Numbered from the stretch's first letter, positions 52,700-61,853 are shown. The stretch is DNA of 64,000 nt from CAVVSD01 sp963757125 (GCA_963757125.1 CAVWQP010000004.1:682001-746000), one strand, 5' to 3'. Translations and numbers: made by a program. Notes: generated from the letters alone by a model not told the origin.

Positions 52700-55057
52700 T
52701 CACTGGATCGCCATGGCGACCCTGAAGCGCTCCTCCGGCGTGATGAGGTGGTCGTGGTCGTCCAGCGAGGCGTCGAGCTGCACCCACTTGACCGTGCCGT
52801 TGAAGGCGCAGTCGGCGCTCGTGTAGTCGTCGCTGACCGGGGTGCCCGCGTCGAAGCCCACGTCGCACGTCTCGTCGCCGGAGTAGATCATCGGGACCGT
52901 CGCCTCGACGCGCCCCTCGCCGACCTGGGTGCCGTCCACGTACAGCGTGACGAGCCCGCCCTTGGCCAGTCCGCCGCCGTCGTAGGCGAACTCCATCCGC
53001 ACCTGGTGGGCCCCCGGCGGGACCGTCGACTCGGCCTCGACGTGGAAGCGCTGCAGACCCGCGAGGTTGTGGCAGTACTTCGGCCTGCCCTCGTGGAGGT
53101 ACAGGCTCCAGCCGGCGAACGCCCCGCCCTGGGCGACGATGACGCCTCGCCCACCGCCGTCTGGGACGACGAGGTCGGCCGTCACCGCGTGCGACTTGTT
53201 CTTGAGGTTCAGGACCGAGTTCTCGCTGAGACGGCCCATCCCGCCGTAGAGCACCTGCGTGTTGCCCTTGACGAGGACCGGACGCCCGGCGATGTCGGAG
53301 TTGAAGCGCTCGATGCGCCGGTCGTCGAGCGGCAGCACGTTGTACTTCACCGCCTCGATGAGCCAGAGGCGCTGGAGCTGCGCCAGCTTCTCGGGGTGCT
53401 CGGCCGCGATGTCGTGCGCCTGGGTCCAGTCGGTGCTGGTGTCGTAGAGCTCCCAGGTGTCGTCGTCGAGGGCGGGGAGCTCGGAGCCGAACTCCCACGG
53501 GACGCTGTGCCGCGTCACGGCGGTCCAGCCCTTGTGGTAGATGCCGCGGTTGCAGAACATCTCGAAGTACTGCGTCTCGCGCGCCTCGGGCGCGTCCGCC
53601 GCGTCGAAGGCGTAGGCCATGCTGACCCCGTGCAGCGGCATCTGCTGGATGCCGTTGACGAACGTCGGCTCCGGGATCCCCGCCGCGTCGAGGACGGTCG
53701 TCGCGACGTCGATGACGTGGTGGAACTGGCTGCGGGTCTCGCCGCGCGCCTCGAAGCCGTTGGGCCAGTGCACGATCGCGCCGTTGCGGGTGCCGCCGAA
53801 GTGCGAGGCCACCTGCTTGGTCCACTGGAACGGCGTGTCCATCGCGTGCGCCCAGCCCACCGCGTAGTGGTTGTAGGCGGCGGGGGTGCCGAACCCGTCG
53901 ATGTGCGCGGCCATGAACTCCGTGGTCTCCAGCTGCGCGGCGCCGTTCAGCGAGATGATCTCGTTGAACGTCCCCGTCGGCGTCCCCTCGGCGCTGGCGC
54001 CGTTGTCGCCGATGATCACGTAGATCAGGGTGTCCTCGAGGATCCCGAGCTCCTCCAGCGTGTCGACGATCCGCCCGACGTGATGGTCGGTGTGCTCCAT
54101 GAAGCCCGCGTACACCTCCATCTGCCGCGCGAGGACGGGCTTCAGGTCGTCGGGCAGGTCATCCCACGCCGAGATCTCCTCGGGCCGGGCGGTCAGCTCC
54201 GCGTCGGCGGGGATCACGCCGAGCTCCTTCTGACGCGCGAGCGTCTCCTCGCGGATCGCGTCCCAGCCGGCGTCGAAGCGCCCCTTGTACTTCGCGCTCC
54301 ACTCCGCCGGCGCATGGTGGGGCGCGTGGGTGGCGCCGGGGGCGAAGTACATGAAGAACGGCTTGTCGGGCATCAGCGACTTCTGCTGACCGATCCACGT
54401 GATCGCCCTGTCGGCCAGGTCCTCGGTGAGGTGGTAGCCCTCCTCCGGCGTCTTCGGCGGCTCGATCGGCGTGACGCCGTCGTAGAGGGCGGGGTAGTAC
54501 TGGTTGGCCTCGGCGCCGACGAAGCCGTAGAAGTACTCGAAGCCGCTCCCGAGCGGCCACTGCCGGTACGGGCCGGCCGGGCTCGTCTCCCACACCGGGA
54601 CCTCGTGGCACTTGCCGAGCTGCGCCGTGCTGTAGCCGTTGAGCTTCAGGGTCTCGGCCAGCGGCGCCGCCGTGTCCGGGCGGATGGAGCTGTAGCCCGG
54701 CGCCGAGGTGGCGATCTCCGTGATCCCGCCCATGCCCACCGCGTGGTGGTTGCGACCGCACAGCAGCGCCTGACGCGTCGGCGAGCACAGCGCCGTCGTG
54801 TGGAAGCGGTTGAACTTGACGCCGCCCGCCGCGATCCGCTCGAACGCCGGCGTCTGGCATGGGCCGCCGAACGCGCTCGACGAGCCGAATCCCGCGTCGT
54901 CGAGCATCACGATCAGCACGTTGGGAGCGCCCTCCGGCGGCCGCAGCGGCTCGATCGGTGGATAGGCGGTGTCGGGATCCTTCGCGTCGTACGTCGTCAG
55001 CCCGACGGGATGCTTCTCGGGGATCGGCAGGACGCTGCGGGTCTTGTCGGAGTTCAT
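52700..55057 (-). CDS. Arylsulfatase (formylglycine-dependent sulfatase)
   Basis: A 785-residue type I sulfatase. CSPTR at 91-95 is the sulfatase signature whose Cys is converted to formylglycine; Asp53-Asp54 (VMLDDAGFG) and Asp-Asn (IIGDNGAS) are calcium ligands, and GKCHE and THAPHHAP hold further active-site Lys and His. The last 180 residues are a beta-rich domain (VPPGAHQVRMEFAYDGGGLA). No signal peptide is seen, so it is cytoplasmic or exported by another route. Its ATG overlaps the stop of the HAD phosphatase gene. The modifying enzyme is not in the window. Confidence 0.93.
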   Translation of the reverse strand: MNSDKTRSVLPIPEKHPVGLTTYDAKDPDTAYPPIEPLRPPEGAPNVLIVMLDDAGFGSSSAFGGPCQTPAFERIAAGGVKFNRFHTTALCSPTRQALLCGRNHHAVGMGGITEIATSAPGYSSIRPDTAAPLAETLKLNGYSTAQLGKCHEVPVWETSPAGPYRQWPLGSGFEYFYGFVGAEANQYYPALYDGVTPIEPPKTPEEGYHLTEDLADRAITWIGQQKSLMPDKPFFMYFAPGATHAPHHAPAEWSAKYKGRFDAGWDAIREETLARQKELGVIPADAELTARPEEISAWDDLPDDLKPVLARQMEVYAGFMEHTDHHVGRIVDTLEELGILEDTLIYVIIGDNGASAEGTPTGTFNEIISLNGAAQLETTEFMAAHIDGFGTPAAYNHYAVGWAHAMDTPFQWTKQVASHFGGTRNGAIVHWPNGFEARGETRSQFHHVIDVATTVLDAAGIPEPTFVNGIQQMPLHGVSMAYAFDAADAPEARETQYFEMFCNRGIYHKGWTAVTRHSVPWEFGSELPALDDDTWELYDTSTDWTQAHDIAAEHPEKLAQLQRLWLIEAVKYNVLPLDDRRIERFNSDIAGRPVLVKGNTQVLYGGMGRLSENSVLNLKNKSHAVTADLVVPDGGGRGVIVAQGGAFAGWSLYLHEGRPKYCHNLAGLQRFHVEAESTVPPGAHQVRMEFAYDGGGLAKGGLVTLYVDGTQVGEGRVEATVPMIYSGDETCDVGFDAGTPVSDDYTSADCAFNGTVKWVQLDASLDDHDHLITPEERFRVAMAIQ

Positions 55058-56013
55058 CGATGTCCTTCGGTCGCGAGTCGGGCAGGATCGCCCGGCTCCG
55101 GGAAGACTACGGCCCAGTCGTCCTTCATGCTCGCGACCGTCCAGCCGTCGCCCGCCCCTGCCCGCTCGAGCGCCTGCTCTGCGCCGTTCGTGTACGCGAA
55201 CTCGCGGGCCGCGTCGTCGTGCAGGACGAGCAGCGGCAGGAACGGCCTGGCCTCGCGCCGCGTGAAGTCGAGCATCGCGATGTCGCCGTTGGAGTTCCCG
55301 GCCGCGAGGAGCGGGCGACGGCCGGTCCGGCTCCAGATGCGGATCGGCTTCTGCGGCCCGTCGTCGAGGTAGTCGGCCTCCGGCTTGCGGGTCACCGTGC
55401 CGCCGTGCGGGTCGGGGACGTAGTCGAGGGCCGTCGCGCTGCCGATCACGCGCTCGCGGGGGATGCCGTACACCTCCTGGCTGATCGGGCGCATGAAGTC
55501 GCGCCCGCCTCCCGACGCGATGTAGTTCGCGAACCCGTTGGCCTCCAGGTACGCGAGCAGGTCGAGCATCGGCGAGTACGCGCACCGGAGGTAGCCCCGG
55601 CCGAGGGTGGGGTGCTGGGTCGAGCGCAGGAACGCGTCCGACTTCGCCTCGAACTCGTCGACGCTGATCCCTCCGTGCGCTGCGAGCACGCCGCCGAGGA
55701 GCGTCCGGACGTTCGTGTCGTCGCCCGCGTAGTGCTCGGCGAGCACCCTGCCGAACCATGCGTAGTCGCGCTCGTGGGCCGCCTTCCAGGGCTGGCGCTC
55801 GCGCAGCTCCGGGTCGGCCTCCGCCATCTCGAACAGCCGCCGGAGGATGAAGTCGGCCTGGATCGGCAGCGGCTTCTCGCACCACAGCGTGCCGTCGTTG
55901 TCGAACACCGCGAGGCGCTCCTCGGCCGGCACCTCGGCGACCGCCCGTTCCACGAACTCCAGGATCGTGCGCTTGACCGGCCCGTCGTTCCACGTCGTGA
56001 GGATCTCCGCCAT
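55054..56013 (-). CDS. HAD-superfamily hydrolase
   Basis: A 319-residue phosphatase-like protein. Motif I is AVFDNDGTLWC (Asp38 nucleophile, Asp40), motif II NYIASGGGRDF, and motif IV AAGNSNGDIAML; the Lys of motif III is in TVTRKPEADY. The sequence type is that of phosphoserine phosphatase-like exported or cytoplasmic HAD proteins, and such genes often accompany sulfatases. No signal peptide is present. A TACGGT box 6 nt before the ATG starts a leaderless two-gene operon with the sulfatase. Confidence 0.87.
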   Translation of the reverse strand: MAEILTTWNDGPVKRTILEFVERAVAEVPAEERLAVFDNDGTLWCEKPLPIQADFILRRLFEMAEADPELRERQPWKAAHERDYAWFGRVLAEHYAGDDTNVRTLLGGVLAAHGGISVDEFEAKSDAFLRSTQHPTLGRGYLRCAYSPMLDLLAYLEANGFANYIASGGGRDFMRPISQEVYGIPRERVIGSATALDYVPDPHGGTVTRKPEADYLDDGPQKPIRIWSRTGRRPLLAAGNSNGDIAMLDFTRREARPFLPLLVLHDDAAREFAYTNGAEQALERAGAGDGWTVASMKDDWAVVFPEPGDPARLATEGHR

Positions 56014-56019
56014 GGCCGG

Positions 56020-56025
56020 ACCGTA
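56020..56025 (-). promoter_or_regulatory. -10 box of the HAD/arylsulfatase operon
   Basis: TACGGT (minus strand) ends exactly 6 nt before the ATG at 56013. Confidence 0.5.
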
Positions 56026-56047
56026 GGTCGGCCCCGACGGGCGTCTG

Positions 56048-56064
56048 TCATCCCAAGCGGATGA
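56048..56064 (-). terminator. Hairpin behind tRNA-Asp
   Basis: TCATCC-N5-GGATGA is a perfect 6-bp stem directly downstream of the tRNA gene on the minus strand. It lacks a T-tract, so it may act as a processing or weak termination signal. Confidence 0.35.
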
Positions 56065-56069
56065 GGGGA

Positions 56070-56143
56070 CGGGAGCGACGGGACTCGAACCCGCGACCTC
56101 CGGCGTGACAGGCCGGCGCTCTAACCGACTGAGCTACGCCCCC
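56070..56143 (-). tRNA. tRNA-Asp (GUC)
   Basis: The minus strand folds as a full cloverleaf of 74 nt: acceptor GGGGGCG pairs with CGCTCCC (one G-U), the D arm contains AGTCGGTTAGA, the anticodon loop is CTGTCAC with anticodon GTC, and the T arm has GGTTCGAGTC. The discriminator base is G73, as expected for tRNA-Asp. The CCA end is not encoded. A TATGCT -10-like box (56161-56166, minus strand) lies 17 bp upstream. Confidence 0.95.
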
Positions 56144-56232
56144 GCGCGACGCGCCTCGGAAGCATAGCCACCCCGCCGCGCACGGGAGCCTGCGCATCCG
56201 TCCGGGCGGGGCTGCCACCATGCCCGGCCACT

Positions 56233-57369
56233 GTGGCAAGCTCTCCACGGCTCGTGTCGCTGCACCCGTCAGAGAAGGGCGCGGTCAACCTCCCCAGCCT
56301 GCGGCCGGAGGGCTTCGTCCGTCGGCGGGCGGTGCCGCTGTCGCTGGCGCTCTTCGTCGTCATCACCATCGCGCGGTTCGTCATCGACGACCCGGACGCC
56401 GGCTCGCTCACGCTGCTGTTCACCCTGCCGATCGCGCTGATGGCGATCGCCGAGGGCGCAGGGGCCGGGCTCGCCGCGGCAGGGCTGGCGATCGTGCTGA
56501 CGGCCGCGTGGGCCCTGACCAACGACGTGGACATCAGCGCCGTCGACTACATCACCCGTGCCGTCGCCTTCGGCACCACCGGGGGCGTCGTCGGGTGGTT
56601 CGCCGACCGCTCGCGGGCCAACCTGAGCACGCTGCGGGAGCGCGAGGAGGCGCTTGCCGCCCTGTCGTCGCAGCTCACCGAGCGCGCGCACGAGCTCGAG
56701 CGCTCGAACGCCGACCTCGAGCGCTTCGCGTACGTCGCGTCCCACGACCTGGCCGAGCCGCTGCGCACGATCTCGGGCTTCACGACGCTCCTCGGCCGCC
56801 GCTACAAGGGCCGGCTCGACCACGAGGCGGACGAGTTCATCGGCTTCATCGAGGACGGCGCGCGCCGAATGCAGGAGCTCATCCGGGCGCTCCTGGACCT
56901 CTCGCGCGCGGGCACGTCGGCCAACAACCCCGTCCGCGTGGACCTCGCCGCGGCGCTCGCGGAGGTCCTCAACGGGCTGCACGCGCAGATCCGCGACCAG
57001 GACGCGACGGTCCGCGCGGAGGGCCTGCCGACGGTGACCGGGGACCCGGCGCAGGTGCGCCAGCTGCTCCAGAACCTCGTCGCCAACGCCGTGAAGTTCC
57101 GCGCCGAGGAGCCCCCGCGCGTGGAGGTGTCGGCGCGCCAGGTCAACGACGACCGCGTCGAGGTGTCGATCGCCGACAACGGCATCGGCGTCCCGCCCGA
57201 TCAGGCCGAGCGGATCTTCGAGCCGTTCCAGCGCGCCGCGGCGGGGCACGAGGGGACCGGGATCGGGCTGGCGGTATGCGCGAGAATCGTCGCCACCCAC
57301 CGAGGTCGAATCTGGGTCGAACCCAGGGAGGAGGGCGGGACCGTGTTCCGCTTCACGCTGCCGGCATGA
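56233..57369 (+). CDS. Sensor histidine kinase, phytochrome-like HisKA type
   Basis: A 378-residue membrane kinase with an N-terminal four-helix segment (VPLSLALFVVITIARFVI, LTLLFTLPIALMAIAEG, and two more to residue 120), a coiled coil, the phosphoacceptor motif FAYVASHDLAEPLRTISGF, and a HATPase domain with N-box QNLVANAVKF, G1 IADNGIGVP and G2 GTGIGLAV. The H-box style matches cyanobacterial phytochrome-type kinases paired with Rcp1-like receivers, as here. The GTG at 56233 is used; an in-frame GTG at 56254 (MSLHPSEKG) is equally possible. Its stop overlaps the regulator ATG. Confidence 0.9.
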   Translation: MASSPRLVSLHPSEKGAVNLPSLRPEGFVRRRAVPLSLALFVVITIARFVIDDPDAGSLTLLFTLPIALMAIAEGAGAGLAAAGLAIVLTAAWALTNDVDISAVDYITRAVAFGTTGGVVGWFADRSRANLSTLREREEALAALSSQLTERAHELERSNADLERFAYVASHDLAEPLRTISGFTTLLGRRYKGRLDHEADEFIGFIEDGARRMQELIRALLDLSRAGTSANNPVRVDLAAALAEVLNGLHAQIRDQDATVRAEGLPTVTGDPAQVRQLLQNLVANAVKFRAEEPPRVEVSARQVNDDRVEVSIADNGIGVPPDQAERIFEPFQRAAAGHEGTGIGLAVCARIVATHRGRIWVEPREEGGTVFRFTLPA

Positions 57370-57806
57370 CCGACGGCCGTCTCATCAACATCCTGCTCGT
57401 CGAGGACAACCCCGCCGACGTCCGGCTGACGCAGGAGGCGCTCAAGGAGGCCGCGCACGCGCGGACCCGGCTGCACGTCGCGGGCGACGGCGTCGAGGCG
57501 CTCGAGTTCCTCCACAAGCAGGGCGACTTCGCGTCCGTGCCGCGGCCCGACCTCATGCTGCTCGACCTCAACCTGCCCCGCGTCGACGGCCGCCAGGTGC
57601 TCGCCGAGGTCAAGGGCGACCCGGACCTGCGGCGGATCCCGGTCGTCGTGCTGACGACCTCGCCGTCGGAGGACGACATCCTGCACGCCTACGACCAGCA
57701 CGTGAACTCCTACATCCGCAAGCCCGTGGACCTCGACCAGTTCCTCCACGTGCTCCGGGCGATCGACGACTACTGGCTCGGGTCGGTCTCCCTCCCGCCC
57801 CGCTGA
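57366..57806 (+). CDS. Rcp1-like single-domain response regulator
   Basis: A 146-residue receiver with Glu-Asp acidic pair (ILLVEDNPADVRLTQEAL), phosphoacceptor Asp in LMLLDLNLPRVDG, Thr in VVVLTTSPSEDD and Lys in SYIRKPVDLDQF. The pattern, including NPADVRLTQEA, is that of Rcp1-type regulators that serve phytochrome-like kinases. There is no output domain, so it likely acts through protein contacts or a phosphorelay. ATGA overlap with the kinase gene makes the pairing clear. Confidence 0.92.
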   Translation: MTDGRLINILLVEDNPADVRLTQEALKEAAHARTRLHVAGDGVEALEFLHKQGDFASVPRPDLMLLDLNLPRVDGRQVLAEVKGDPDLRRIPVVVLTTSPSEDDILHAYDQHVNSYIRKPVDLDQFLHVLRAIDDYWLGSVSLPPR

Positions 57807-57810
57807 GATC

Positions 57811-58650
57811 TCAGAGCCGCGCGAGCCGCCCGGCGAGCTCGCCGAAGAAGTGCGGCTCCCGGGTCCGCAGCAGGCGCGCGCTCACCGCGGCGACGCGCAC
57901 CGTCGCCTCCGCGCCCGACGGGATCTCACCGGCGACCCGGCCGTCGACCTCGATGACGAGCGGCGGCCCCTCGGGCGCGTTGCGGACGGTGACCGGCTCC
58001 TCCTCGTGGAGCACGAGCGCGCCGGGCATCGGCGCGCGGGCGTTGAGCGTGCGCAGCACGAGCGCCCGCAGGAGCGGCGAGAGCACCGGCCCGCCCGCGT
58101 TGAGGTTGTGGGCGGTCGAGCCGCCGGGCGAGGCGAACACCAGGCCGTCGCCGACGAGCGAGGCCAGCGGCGTGCCCTTCAGCGTGAGCGCGAGGCGCGC
58201 CGGGCCGGAGCCGTAGCGGCGGGCGAGCCCGATGTCGTTGGCCGCGAGGGTGTCGATGCCCGGGGCGGTCAGGTGGATCGCGCTGCGCTCCTCGACGGTC
58301 GCCCCGTCGCCGGAGATCGCATCGAGCGCCAGCGGGAGCCCGGCGCGGTCGACGTCGGCGAGGAACCCGACGTGCCCGAAGTTCACGCCGAGGACGGGGA
58401 CGCCGAGCGGCGCGGCGTAGCGCAGCGCCGTGAGGATCGTCCCGTCACCGCCGAGCGCGACGATCGCCTGTGCGTCGGCCGGCTCGATCGCGGCGGCCGT
58501 CCCGAGCTCCGCGATCCCGACCCCGGCGCCCGCGGCCCACGTCCGCAGCTGCCCGAGCTCCCGGGTGCAGGCCTGGTCGGGTGTCCGCACGACCCCGACG
58601 GGATGACCGCTCGCCGTGTCGAGCCTGAAGGGCTGCAGGTGTGCGTTCAC
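57811..58650 (-). CDS. NAD kinase-like protein
   Basis: A 279-residue protein of the NAD/diacylglycerol kinase fold, which phosphorylates NAD to NADP. GGDGT at 67-71 in VALGGDGTIL is the triphosphate motif, NFGHVGFLADV the second conserved block, and ANDIGLAR and SPGGSTAHNLNAGGPVLSP the NAD-binding region (usually TPTGSTAYxLSAGGP). The Gly for Thr change in that last motif is mild. It begins with GTG at 58650. It is a single-gene unit, convergent with the Rcp1-like gene, leaving 4 bp. Confidence 0.85.
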   Translation of the reverse strand: MNAHLQPFRLDTASGHPVGVVRTPDQACTRELGQLRTWAAGAGVGIAELGTAAAIEPADAQAIVALGGDGTILTALRYAAPLGVPVLGVNFGHVGFLADVDRAGLPLALDAISGDGATVEERSAIHLTAPGIDTLAANDIGLARRYGSGPARLALTLKGTPLASLVGDGLVFASPGGSTAHNLNAGGPVLSPLLRALVLRTLNARAPMPGALVLHEEEPVTVRNAPEGPPLVIEVDGRVAGEIPSGAEATVRVAAVSARLLRTREPHFFGELAGRLARL

Positions 58651-58758
58651 GTCCGACGAGGATGGCGGATCCGACGGTCGTCATTCACCCCGAACGGGTG
58701 AAGCGCCGCAGCGGGGTCCGGGTTAGCGTCGCCCGGACATCGGCGAACGGAGGCAACC

Positions 58759-59208
58759 ATGGCAGCACAGGAAGAGGAGCTCGGCCCGGTCGACATCGTC
58801 GTGATCGGCTATCCGGCCGACGCGCCGATGACCGGCGAGGCCATCCCGCTGCTGCTGGACCTCGTCGACCAGGGCATCGTCCGGGTGCTCGACGTGCTCT
58901 TCGTCATGCAGGGTCCCGACGGGACGTTCTCGGGGTTCGAGGCGTCGGACGTCGGGAGCGACAGCATCGGCGACATGCACGTCTTCGCCGGGGCGTCGAG
59001 CGGCCTGCTCGGCGAGGACGACGTCGCGAGCGTCGCCGGATCGATCGAGCCGGGAACGGCAGCCGTGATGATCATGTACGAGAACCGCTGGGCCGCGCCC
59101 TTCGCCGCGGCCGTGCGCCGCAACGGCGGCGTGCTCCTGGACAACCAGCGCATCCCGCACGCCGATCTCATCGCGGCGCTCGACGCCGCCGAGTCGTCCG
59201 CCTCCTGA
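58759..59208 (+). CDS. DUF6325-family protein
   Basis: A 149-residue acidic cytoplasmic protein beginning EELGPVDIVVIGYPADAP, with LLLDLVDQGIVRVLDVLFVM and AAVMIMYENRWAAPFAAAVR. These blocks are those of the DUF6325/DUF1269-like family found beside SHOCT-domain proteins in actinobacteria, thought to be membrane-associated or stress-related, function unknown. GGAGG 6 nt before the ATG is a good ribosome-binding site. It is followed 17 bp later by the SHOCT gene, its usual neighbour. Confidence 0.88.
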   Translation: MAAQEEELGPVDIVVIGYPADAPMTGEAIPLLLDLVDQGIVRVLDVLFVMQGPDGTFSGFEASDVGSDSIGDMHVFAGASSGLLGEDDVASVAGSIEPGTAAVMIMYENRWAAPFAAAVRRNGGVLLDNQRIPHADLIAALDAAESSAS

Positions 59209-59225
59209 ACGAAAGGACCTGACCC

Positions 59226-59513
59226 ATGCCAGGACTGCTCCGTATGGTCGGCCGCACCGCGGTGATCGCCGGGACGGCGACCACCGTCTCCAACCGCGTC
59301 AGCCGCCGCCAGGCGAACCGTGGGCCGCAGGAGGACCAGCCGCAGCAGGCGCGCCGTACGCAGGAGCCGCCGCCGCAGGCCGCCGCCGCGCGCCCGCCGC
59401 AGCCGACCGAGAGCCGCATCGACAAGCTCACCAAGCTCGGCGAGCTCAAGGAGCAGGGCGTGCTGACGGACGACGAGTTCAACGCCGAGAAGGCGCGCAT
59501 CCTCCAGAGCTGA
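59226..59513 (+). CDS. SHOCT-domain small protein
   Basis: A 95-residue protein with a short hydrophobic N-terminus (LLRMVGRTAVIAGTATTV), a Gln/Pro/Arg-rich linker, and a C-terminal SHOCT domain KLTKLGELKEQGVLTDDEFN ... KARIL, a module that mediates oligomerisation. The pairing with a DUF6325 protein is common in actinobacteria. AAAGGA lies 6 nt before the ATG. A GC-rich hairpin terminator follows at 59517-59534. Confidence 0.9.
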   Translation: MPGLLRMVGRTAVIAGTATTVSNRVSRRQANRGPQEDQPQQARRTQEPPPQAAAARPPQPTESRIDKLTKLGELKEQGVLTDDEFNAEKARILQS

Positions 59514-59516
59514 CGG

Positions 59517-59534
59517 GCCCCGCGGGGGCGGGGC
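59517..59534 (+). terminator. GC-rich hairpin after the SHOCT gene
   Basis: GCCCCGC-GGGG-GCGGGGC forms a perfect 7-bp stem beginning 4 nt after the stop at 59513. The following sequence is not T-rich, as is common for terminators in high-GC actinobacteria. Confidence 0.55.
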
Positions 59535-59535
59535 T

Positions 59536-59578
59536 GGTTGCGTCCGTATTCCGTACGACGTAGGGTTGGCACGCAACC
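59536..59578. promoter_or_regulatory. 8-bp inverted repeat spanning the kinase promoter
   Basis: GGTTGCGT (59536-59543) and ACGCAACC (59571-59578) are perfect inverted copies 27 bp apart. The left arm overlaps a weak -35 (TTGCGT) and the right arm the predicted start site behind the -10 TAGGGT (59561-59566). This is a plausible operator for a dimer or for autoregulation. Confidence 0.4.
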
Positions 59579-59629
59579 TTCGGGGGGCACCAACCCGCCC
59601 TCGCACCACCTCACGATCGGCTTGCGTCG

Positions 59630-61537
59630 ATGGCCGCACCCATCCGGGAGTCTGCTGCAGCCCGCCGTCTGACAGGCCCGGCGGACACCCCGATCGTCAT
59701 CGGCGTCGCCGCGCTCGGCACGCTGCTCGTCGCCGCGTCCGTGCTCATCGCGCTGCGCGGGGGGATGCCCGCGCCCGAACGACTGGCGGTCCGCAACGCG
59801 CTCATGATCGGCGCGCCGGTCGCCGTCGGGCTGTACGCCTGGCACGAGGCGACCCACGCGCGGTTCGGGCGCCTGCTCGTCGCCGTCGGCATGGGATGGG
59901 GCCTCGTGGCCCTGTGCGCGACCACGGCTGCGGTCCCGTACAGCGTCGGCCGGATGGCCGCCTGGGTGGCCGAGATCGCGCTCGTCTACCTCATCTTGTC
60001 GTTCCCCTCCGGACGGCTGCCAGGCCGTCCGGACCGCCTGCTCGTGGGAGCGGTCGTGGCGCTCATCGGGATCCTCTACATCCCGACCGGGTTCCTCGTC
60101 GAGCAGTTCCCGGTCCCGACCTACTACGTCACGTGCACGGCCGACTGCCCGGCCAACGCGCTGACCCTGCTGTCGCGACGCCCGGATGGATCACGGACGG
60201 GGTCCTCCCGGTGCGGGAGGCGATCACGGTCCTGATCACCGCCCTGATCGTGTGGCGCCTGGCGTACCGGCTCCAGCACGCGACGCGCCTCATGCGGCGC
60301 GCGCTGCCTCCCCGTCCTGCTGTGCGCGATCGTCCGCATCGTCTCGCTCGGCACCTGGATCGTCCTGCGCCGAGCCGGGGTGATCGACGAAGGCAGCGCC
60401 AGTGGCTGGCCGACACACTCGCGCTGAGCCTGCCGCTCATGTCGCTCGGGTTCCTTCGCCGGCCTCCTGAGCTGGCGGCTGTACGCGGCGGACGCGCTCC
60501 TGCTGCTGGCGCAGCGTCTGCGCGCCGCCCACACCACCGAGGAGCGGCGCAGCGCGATCGCCAAGGTGGTCATGGACCCGTCGCTCGAGCTCGTGTACCC
60601 CCGGCCGCGCGGCGGGGACGGCTGGGTGACCGCCGACGGGTGGCCCGCGTCGGCTGCCCGAGGACGGCTCCGACCGAGCGGTCACCGTCATCGAGTCCGA
60701 CGCCGGCCCGGTCGCAGCGCTCATCCACGACGCGGGGCTCAACGAGCAGCGGGCATACCTGGAGGCGGTCGGCGGCTTCGCGCTCGTCTGGGACGAGAAC
60801 CAGCGCCTCGCCGAGCGCGTCGACACGTCCAACGAGGAGCTGCAGGAGTCCCGGCGCGCGCATCCTCGCGGCCGCCGACAACGAGCGCCGCCGGATCGAG
60901 CGCGACCTCCACGACGGGGGCCAGCAGCGGCTCGTCGCGCTGCGCATCCGCCTGCAGCTCGCCGAGGAGATGATGGCCAAGAGCCCGGCCGGCGCCCGCG
61001 AGATGCTCCAGCGGCTCGCGCGCGACGTCGACGGCGTGCTCGAGGAGCTCCGCGTCGCTCGCCGCAGGCGTCTACCCGGCGGCGCTCGCCGCCCACGGCC
61101 TGCCCGACGCGGTCCGCGCCGTGGCCACGGAGTCGCCGCTGCCTGTGCACGTCGAAGGTGAGCGGGTCCGACCGCTACGCCGACGAGGTCGAGGCCGCGG
61201 TGTACTTCTGCTGCCTCGAGGCGATGCAGAACGTCGCGAAGCACGCGCACGGCTCCACGCGGATCTGGGTCGTGCTCGAGCTCGGCAGCGACCTGCGCTT
61301 CGAGGTCCGCGACGACGGGCCCGGCTTCGACGTGGAGGCCACGCAACGTCGCGGGCTCGACAACATGCGCGATCGCGTCGCCGCGCTGGGCGGACGGTTC
61401 GAGGTCGTGTCAGCGTCCCGGTGGCCGGGACCCGGATCCGCGGCTGGCTTCCGAGCACTCCCCGCGTACGCACGCCACAGCCGCCGCAGGGCAGCGGGCC
61501 CGAACTCCTGCTTGCGGACGAGTACCGCGGCGCCTGA
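59630..61537 (+). pseudogene. Sensor histidine kinase broken by about ten frame changes
   Basis: A kinase of about 635 codons whose conserved parts lie in all three frames. In order: four to six membrane helices (VIGVAALGTLLVAASVLIAL; VAEIALVYLILSF; IVRIVSLGTWIVL), a linker (AAHTTEERRSAIAKVV), GAF/linker, phosphoacceptor segment NERRRIERDLHDGGQQRLVA, N-box CCLEAMQNVAKHA and G-box VRDDGPGFD. Frame changes fall near 60177, 60308, 60400, 60452, 60640, 60653, 60860, 61056, 61157 and 61411. Net length remains a multiple of three. No residue change is seen in the catalytic motifs, so local sequencing error is as likely as a decayed gene. The 3' end overlaps the convergent receiver gene. Confidence 0.75.
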
Positions 61538-61843
61538 CGCCTCGACCGCGCGCTTCGTCGCGGCGCTCAGCTCCACCGAGACGAGCACCACCACGACGTC
61601 CGGATGCCGATCGCGGATGCGCCGCGCGGTCGCGAGCCCGTCCATGTCCGGCATGCGGACGTCGAGCAGGACGAGCGCGGGATGCAGCTCGTCGACGGCC
61701 CCGAGCGCATCCTGTCCGGACGACGCCCCGCCGAGCCAGCGGAAGCCGGCGGTGGCGGCGACGACCTCGCGGACCACGTCGAGGAAGAAGGGCTGGTCGT
61801 CCACACCGAGGACCCCGATCTCCTCGTGTGCCTTGCCGGCCAT
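61175..61843 (-). CDS. Receiver-domain response regulator (3' end uncertain)
   Basis: The first 128 residues are a CheY-like receiver: Asp15-Asp16 (LGVDDQPFFLDVV), phosphoacceptor Asp61 (LVLLDVRMPDMDG), Ser in VLVSVEL and Lys in VRKQEFG, ending with RRLWRAYAG near 61460. The frame then continues antisense to the broken kinase as low-complexity sequence to 61175. A stop just after the receiver has probably been lost by the frame change near 61411. It starts 10 bp behind the AI-2E permease stop and is likely in its transcript. It may be the partner of the convergent kinase. Confidence 0.7.
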   Translation of the reverse strand: MAGKAHEEIGVLGVDDQPFFLDVVREVVAATAGFRWLGGASSGQDALGAVDELHPALVLLDVRMPDMDGLATARRIRDRHPDVVVVLVSVELSAATKRAVEASGAAVLVRKQEFGPAALRRLWRAYAGSARKPAADPGPGHRDADTTSNRPPSAATRSRMLSSPRRCVASTSKPGPSSRTSKRRSLPSSSTTQIRVEPCACFATFCIASRQQKYTAASTSSA

Positions 61844-61853
61844 GAGCGACCGA

